Shown here: piece by piece, positions 59,838 through 64,000 of the stretch
How positions within the stretch are numbered: the stretch's first letter is position 1
Layout: each line of letters starts with the position of its first letter
Assembly: GCF_900100085.1 (NCBI RefSeq)
Contig: NZ_FNEJ01000005.1
Span: forward strand, 124,001 to 188,000
Reading direction: 5' to 3'
Length of the DNA stretch: 64,000 nt
Origin: Salipiger marinus
GTDB lineage: Bacteria; Pseudomonadota; Alphaproteobacteria; Rhodobacterales; Rhodobacteraceae
Position numbers and translations under genes: made by a program
Notes under the pieces: model-generated
What the model was told of the DNA's origin: nothing
Databases searched by the model: none
Seen by the model: the letters and a program-made list of their open reading frames with translations, nothing else

Positions 59838-60776
59838 TCAGTAAAGCACGCTCTTTGCCTCGTCGGTGTCGATGTTTTCCTGATCCACCAGCACCACGCC
59901 GGTGTCGATGAAGGGCTCGACCGTCTCGCCCGACAGGATGTCGATCACCGCGTTCACGCCCATCTCGCCCATGGCGAAGGATCCCTGAACCGCCGTGGCC
60001 TCCATCAGCCCGTCGCGCACGAACTGCTGCAGATCCTCGTTGCCGTCAAAGCCAAGCACGACAAGCTCGCCTGCCTTGCCCGCCTGCATGATGGCGCGCC
60101 CCATGCCGACAGCGGTCGGTTCGTTGGCGCCGAAGATGCCCACCAGATCGGGGTTGGAGGCCAGAATGTCGGTGGTCTGGTTCAGCGCCGTCGCCATCTG
60201 GCTCTGCGAGTAATAGGGGCCGACGATTTCGAGGTCGGAATTGGCCTCGAGATAGTCAGAGAAGCAGCCGACCCGCCCAATTTCGGAGCCGACGCCCGCG
60301 ACATAGGACATCACCGCGACCTTGCCCTCGGTGCCTGCCTCCGCGATCATGCGCTTGGCGACTTCCTCACCGGCGGCGCAGTTGTCGGTGGACAGGAAGG
60401 ACTGGTAGGTGCCTTCGGCGCTTTCGGTCAGGGCGCTGTCGATGATCACCACCGGAATGGCGCTTTCAAAGGCGCGTTTCACCGCCGGGGCCAGCGCCTC
60501 GGGGTCAGAGGGCGCCAGCACGATGCCAGCCACGCCACGGTTGATGGCGTTTTCCACCAGATTCACCTGATCGGCGACCGCGCTTTCCGTTGCGGGGCCG
60601 TCAAAGCTGAACGTGTGCTCGGACTGGCCAGAGATTGCGGCCTCCGCGCCCTTGTTCACGTTCTGCCAGAAGTTGGAGCTGGTGGTCTTCACGATCACCG
60701 CGATTTCACCGGCCTGCGCCAGCCCGGCAGACAGGGCCATGGCCGAAGCAAGCATGCCAATTTTCAAGGACCGCAT
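59838..60776 (-). CDS. sugar ABC transporter substrate-binding protein (ribose-binding type)
   Basis: A 312-residue periplasmic sugar-binding protein with signal peptide MRSLKIGMLASAMALSAGLAQA. The core reads IAVIVKTTSSNFWQNVNKGAEAA, GIVLAPSDPEALAPAVKRAFES, VVIIDSALT and GIFGANEPTAVGMGRAI, all typical of the ribose/xylose-type family. The ligand is a monosaccharide or sugar acid not identifiable here. It is 86 bases before the ATPase gene and 95 bases after the permease gene. Confidence 0.93.
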   Translation of the reverse strand: MRSLKIGMLASAMALSAGLAQAGEIAVIVKTTSSNFWQNVNKGAEAAISGQSEHTFSFDGPATESAVADQVNLVENAINRGVAGIVLAPSDPEALAPAVKRAFESAIPVVIIDSALTESAEGTYQSFLSTDNCAAGEEVAKRMIAEAGTEGKVAVMSYVAGVGSEIGRVGCFSDYLEANSDLEIVGPYYSQSQMATALNQTTDILASNPDLVGIFGANEPTAVGMGRAIMQAGKAGELVVLGFDGNEDLQQFVRDGLMEATAVQGSFAMGEMGVNAVIDILSGETVEPFIDTGVVLVDQENIDTDEAKSVLY

Positions 60777-60871
60777 CTCATTCCTCCTCTGTAGAGATAT
60801 TGGTTAATTCTCTTCCGTATCGCCTGTGTCAGACCCCGCCTCCCGTGCGGGGCCGAACCTCGTTCTGCGGC

Positions 60872-61906
60872 TCAGCGCCGGTTGCGCATCTGGTCGATCC
60901 AGACCGCACCGATCACCACGGCGCCGATCACGATCTGCTGGATGAAGGCCGAAACCCCCGCCATGTTGAGCCCGTTGCGCAGGATGCCGATGATGAAGGC
61001 GCCGATCATGGTGCCGGAGACGGTGCCGACCCCGCCCGACAGGGACGCGCCGCCGATGACCGCCGTCGCGATGGCGTCAAGTTCATACATCACGCCCTCG
61101 CTCGGCTGGGCGGTGACCAGACGCGACATCAGCACGTTGCCCGCAAGGCCAGCCAGCGCGCCGGACATCACATAGGCATAAAGCTTGGTCCGGTCGACGC
61201 GCACGCCGGAAAGCCGCGCCGCTTCCTCGTTGGAGCCGGTGGCGTAGATGTGGCGCCCGATCTGGCGACGGTGCAGCATATAGGCCGCCCCTGCTGCCAC
61301 GACGAGCAGAAGGATCGCCGGATAGGGGATGCCCGGAAAGATCACCTTCGGAAAGCCGTTCGGCTGCAGTTCGACCACGCGGAACAGCGCGCCATTGCCA
61401 AGGCGGCCAAACGCCTCTCCCAGCTGGGAAATCGGTGCAGCACCGGTCAGCTGCAGCGCCAGCCCGCGCGCCATCAGCATCATCCCGAGCGTTGCCACGA
61501 AGGGCGGGATCTTCGCCTTCGTCACCACCAGCCCGTTCACCGCGCCGCAGGCGGCGCCGATCACGACGCCAAGCCCCATGGCAAGCCCCACCGGCACCCC
61601 GGCCTTGACCGCCATCGCCGTGCCGACCCCGGCCAGCGCCAGCACCGAGCCCACCGACAGGTCGATGCCGCCGGTGATGATCACCATGGTCATGCCGATG
61701 CCCAGAAGACCGATCACCGAGGTCTGCAGCAGGATCGTCAGCCCGTTGTTCACCGAAAAGAACGACTGGCTGGCCAAGGCGAAGCCCACGATCAGCAGCA
61801 GCAGCGTCAGCAGGGCCGAGAGGCGGTGAATCTTGCCCGCATCCGGCATCAGGCTCGCGAACGAGGCAGGGCCCCGCCCCGCTGCGGGTTTGAGTGCTTG
61901 TGACAT
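60872..61906 (-). CDS. sugar ABC transporter permease (RbsC family)
   Basis: A 344-residue permease with about ten membrane segments. Conserved RbsC motifs are GIDLSVGSVLALAGVG near residue 100, GLVVTKAKIPPFVATLGMM near 150, ATGSNEEAARLSGVRVDRTKLYAYVMSGALAGLAG near 225 and ATAVIGGASLSGGVGTVSGTMIGA near 285. It is the first gene of the reverse operon. A divergent GntR regulator lies 136 bases away with an inverted repeat in the gap. Confidence 0.94.
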   Translation of the reverse strand: MSQALKPAAGRGPASFASLMPDAGKIHRLSALLTLLLLIVGFALASQSFFSVNNGLTILLQTSVIGLLGIGMTMVIITGGIDLSVGSVLALAGVGTAMAVKAGVPVGLAMGLGVVIGAACGAVNGLVVTKAKIPPFVATLGMMLMARGLALQLTGAAPISQLGEAFGRLGNGALFRVVELQPNGFPKVIFPGIPYPAILLLVVAAGAAYMLHRRQIGRHIYATGSNEEAARLSGVRVDRTKLYAYVMSGALAGLAGNVLMSRLVTAQPSEGVMYELDAIATAVIGGASLSGGVGTVSGTMIGAFIIGILRNGLNMAGVSAFIQQIVIGAVVIGAVWIDQMRNRR

Positions 61907-61948
61907 ACGCCTCCCTTTCGCAGTCTTGCATTTAATTATTTAATACAC

Positions 61949-61967
61949 AAACAGGACTCTGCTGTTT
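61949..61967. promoter_or_regulatory. inverted repeat in the divergent sugar-operon promoter region
   Basis: AAACAG-N7-CTGTTT is a perfect six-base inverted repeat in the AT-rich gap between the permease gene and the divergent GntR gene. A longer pair ACAGGA/TCCTGT overlaps it. It is the best candidate operator for the GntR regulator. Confidence 0.5.
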
Positions 61968-62042
61968 CCTGTCAATTGTTTTTTACGATAAGATACAAAT
62001 ACAAGCTCCGCCGCTTCGGCGAAGATGAGGAAAGGCAGGGAC

Positions 62043-62945
62043 ATGGCGCGCAGCGACACGAGATACAGGGAGGCCTACAACCAGATCCTCGCCTTCTGCG
62101 AACCCCTGCCTGCCGCCGCGCCGATTCCCTCGGAGACGCGGCTTGCGGAGATTGCCGGGGTCAGCCGGACGGTGATCCGCCGCTGTCTTGCACGGATGGA
62201 GGAGCTGGGCCTGATCTCGTGGCAGGGGCGCGATAAGCGCCTGCTGCGCACCCCGCAGGCCGAAGACCGGATCGCGGTGCCCGACTCGCCCTCAGACCGG
62301 AGCGACCTTGAACAGCGGTTTCTGGACTGGGTGCTGCGCTTTGACGTGCCCGCCAACACGCCGCTGTCGGTGGCCGAGCTGTCCCGCACCTTCGATGTGC
62401 CCCAGCATGACCTGAAGGAATTTCTGGCGGGACTGAGCCGCTTCGGCCTTGTCTCCCGCCGACCGCAGGGCGGCTGGATGCTTCTGGGCTTCACCAAGGA
62501 TTTTGCGATTGAACTGTCGGATTTCCGCTCCGTGCTCGAACTGAACGCCGTGACCCATGTGGCCGATGCCCCGGTGGATCACCCCGTCTGGGCCGCGCTG
62601 GCGCAGCTGCGCAGGGATCACCTGTCGCTCAAGGACGCCATCGACACCGATTTTCACGAATTCTCGAAACTCGACGAACGCTTTCACCTTGCCATCAATT
62701 CGGTGGTGAAGAACCGCTTCATTGCCGAGTTCCAGAAGGTCATCTCACTGATCTTCCACTACCATTACATGTGGGACAAGACCGAGGAGAAAGTGCGCAA
62801 CGCCGCCGCAATCGATGAACACATCGCGATCATCGACGCGCTGGAGGCCCGCGATGCCGAAGCCGCGCAGGCCGCCGCGCTGCGGCACCTGCGGACCTCG
62901 CGGACGACCCTGCTATCCTCGCTGCGCCATCACCATCTGGGCTGA
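62043..62945 (+). CDS. GntR/FCD regulator with two winged-helix modules
   Basis: A 300-residue regulator, about 50-70 residues longer than usual FadR-type proteins. The ATG at 62043 follows GAAAGGCAGGG. The first winged helix is SETRLAEIAGVSRTVIRRCLARMEELGLISW (residues 27-57). A second helix-turn-helix-like segment, TPLSVAELSRTFDVPQHDLKEFLAGLSRFGLVSRRPQGGW (about 100-140), precedes the FCD effector domain (DFRSVLELNAVTHVA, KLDERFHLAINSVV, DEHIAIIDALEARDAEAAQAAALRHL). It is divergent from the sugar ABC operon and probably controls it. Confidence 0.88.
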   Translation: MARSDTRYREAYNQILAFCEPLPAAAPIPSETRLAEIAGVSRTVIRRCLARMEELGLISWQGRDKRLLRTPQAEDRIAVPDSPSDRSDLEQRFLDWVLRFDVPANTPLSVAELSRTFDVPQHDLKEFLAGLSRFGLVSRRPQGGWMLLGFTKDFAIELSDFRSVLELNAVTHVADAPVDHPVWAALAQLRRDHLSLKDAIDTDFHEFSKLDERFHLAINSVVKNRFIAEFQKVISLIFHYHYMWDKTEEKVRNAAAIDEHIAIIDALEARDAEAAQAAALRHLRTSRTTLLSSLRHHHLG

Positions 62946-62951
62946 GCGCCC

Positions 62952-63925
62952 TCAGGCGAAAAGCGCTGCCAGTCCGGCGGGCACCGGCGTCTGCAGCGCC
63001 TCCAGATTGCGCGTCAGGGACGAGGTTTTGCCGTGCCAAGCAGCACCGAAGCCGCCGCCGGATGCCGCATCGCGAAATGCAGCGCGGCAGTGGCCAACGG
63101 AACGCCCTGCGCCTCGGCTTGGCTCTGCAGGTGCTCCACACGCGCCAGAACCTCCCGTGGCGCGGGGCCGTAATCATAGGTGGCCCCGTCGACGGGGCCG
63201 GTGGCCAGAATGCCCGAATTGAAGATGCCGCCCAGAACCAGACTGGTGCCCGCCTTCCGGCATTCCGGGACCAGTTCCGCCTCCGCCGCCCGGTCAAGCA
63301 GCGTCAGCCGTCCGGCGAGCAGGATCACGTCGATCGGCCCGGCATGGCGCATCACGTCCAGGCAGACCTCGCATTCGTTTACGCCAAGTCCAAAGGCCCG
63401 GATGCGCCCCTGCTCCTTCAGTCTCACCAGCCGGTCATAGCCGGAGCCAAGGAAGGCGTCGCGATGGGGCGCATTACCCTCTGCCCCATGGGTATATTCC
63501 CCAAGATCATGCACATAAAGGATGTCGATCCGGCTCTGCCCGAGCCGCGCGCAGCTCTGCTCGAAGCTCTCCTCGATGCCGTCCCCGGAGTAATCATAAC
63601 GCACGTCATTCTGGGCCGGGGAGACAAAGCCATCGGCCTCCACGATGGGGGCTTGTGCCGGCGACAGCACCCGCCCCACCTTTGTGGAGACCGTGGCCCC
63701 CTGCCGCCCGGCCAGAAACCGTCCGAGCCGCGCTTCCGACAGGCCGCGCCCGTAATGCGGCGCCGTGTCGAAATAGCGGATCCCCGCCTCCCAGGCGCAG
63801 GTCAGCACGGCTGTGGCCTCTGCCTCGCTGACCTCCCGGTAAAGGTTGCCGATGCTGGCGCAGCCAAAGGAAAGTTCGGTGACCGACAGCCCGGTCTGGC
63901 CAACAGGTCTGGTTTTCATGGTCAT
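62952..63925 (-). CDS. aldo/keto reductase (L-fucose/aldose 1-dehydrogenase type), apparent 3' frameshift
   Basis: An aldo/keto reductase of about 300 residues. The start follows GGAGGAGAA and gives MTMKTRPVGQTGLSVTELSFG. The catalytic tetrad is visible: Asp and Tyr in FDTAPHYG, Lys in VSTKVG, His in LYVHDLG. The uninterrupted frame stops at 63014 after LLGTAKPRP. Another frame continues LTRNLEALQTPVPAGLAALFA to a stop at 62952, the expected end of the family. One extra A in the AAAA run at 63026-63029 would restore a single frame, so the coordinates given include the restored end. It is not clear whether this is a mutation or a sequence error. The N-terminal start overlaps the preceding gene's stop (ATGA). 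Relatives oxidise L-fucose or D-threo-aldoses. Confidence 0.8.
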
Positions 63926-64000
63926 TTCTCCTCCAGCGCCGCGCGCAGTTTGGGCTTGGCCCCGGTGTCGCCATTCTCCTCGGCCCAAGACAGGAACGCA
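63922..64000 (-). CDS. C-terminal end of an unidentified gene
   Basis: The reverse frame ends AEENGDTGAKPKLRAALEEK and a stop that overlaps the start of the aldo/keto reductase gene, so the two are coupled. Only the last 25 residues are visible and the family cannot be told. It should be the upstream member of the same operon. Confidence 0.5.
   Translation of the reverse strand, partial: AFLSWAEENGDTGAKPKLRAALEEK

Noticed and set aside
1..64000. CRISPR arrays, rRNA or tRNA genes and insertion sequences
   Set aside because: No regular spaced repeats, no structured RNA signatures other than the sRNAs listed, and no transposase gene were found by reading. A covariance search could still reveal a tRNA I missed.

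Overview
The window is high-GC DNA, almost entirely packed with genes. Its content points to an alphaproteobacterium of the Rhodobacterales (Paracoccaceae) type: TRAP and dipeptide/sugar ABC transporters, Hint-domain and RTX surface-type proteins, an sRNA with paired CCTCCTCCC loops, and a repABC replication module. The repABC module in the middle (about 31.0-35.0 kb) means the sequence comes from an extrachromosomal replicon (large plasmid or chromid), not the main chromosome. This assignment is inferred from gene families; no rRNA or tRNA gene was seen.

Layout. 0-6.2 kb: a forward catabolic operon with TRAP permease subunits (dctQ end, dctM), an amidohydrolase, an epimerase/dehydratase, an SDR and a dihydropyrimidinase/hydantoinase. 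It is followed by a two-hairpin anti-Shine-Dalgarno sRNA (about 6.52-6.60 kb). 6.9-9.3 kb: an MFS and a DMT transporter. 9.35-12.9 kb: a secreted alpha/beta hydrolase divergent from an OhrR-like MarR regulator, then a reverse operon with a YxFxxD-repeat protein, an ECF sigma factor and its anti-sigma factor. Two matching ECF-type promoters lie in this stretch. 13.1-15.5 kb: a truncated, twice-frameshifted RTX gene. 15.8-17.0 kb: a YcaQ-type winged-helix protein. 17.3-25.2 kb: a forward operon with RND adaptor, RND pump, response regulator, histidine kinase and ABC exporter. 25.3-28.9 kb: a reverse pair, a Hint-domain protein and a TPR-glycosyltransferase. 29.6-30.6 kb: tartrate/D-malate dehydrogenase.

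31-35 kb: repC, repB and repA on the reverse strand. Four copies of a TTGACCGCGGTCAA palindrome surround repC and the end of repB, a short antisense RNA with promoter and terminator lies in the repB-repC gap, and a 16-bp palindrome lies upstream of repA.

35.3-49.4 kb: a LacI regulator divergent from a long coupled operon: an enolase-superfamily enzyme, a dipeptide-type ABC importer (five genes), two CoA-transferase subunits, a MaoC-like protein and a second enolase-superfamily enzyme, followed by a GntR regulator and an AcuI-like reductase. The import, acid processing, CoA activation and hydration steps suggest one catabolic route whose substrate I cannot name. 49.8-52.7 kb: a MerR regulator divergent from a ZntA-type heavy-metal ATPase. 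53.0-56.3 kb: a quaternary-amine (glycine betaine or TMAO type) ABC importer. 56.4-64.0 kb: a reverse sugar/sugar-acid operon (ABC permease, binding protein, ATPase, zinc dehydrogenase, altronate-dehydratase-like enzyme) divergent from a GntR regulator with two DNA-binding modules, then an aldo/keto reductase with an apparent 3' frameshift and the end of a further gene.
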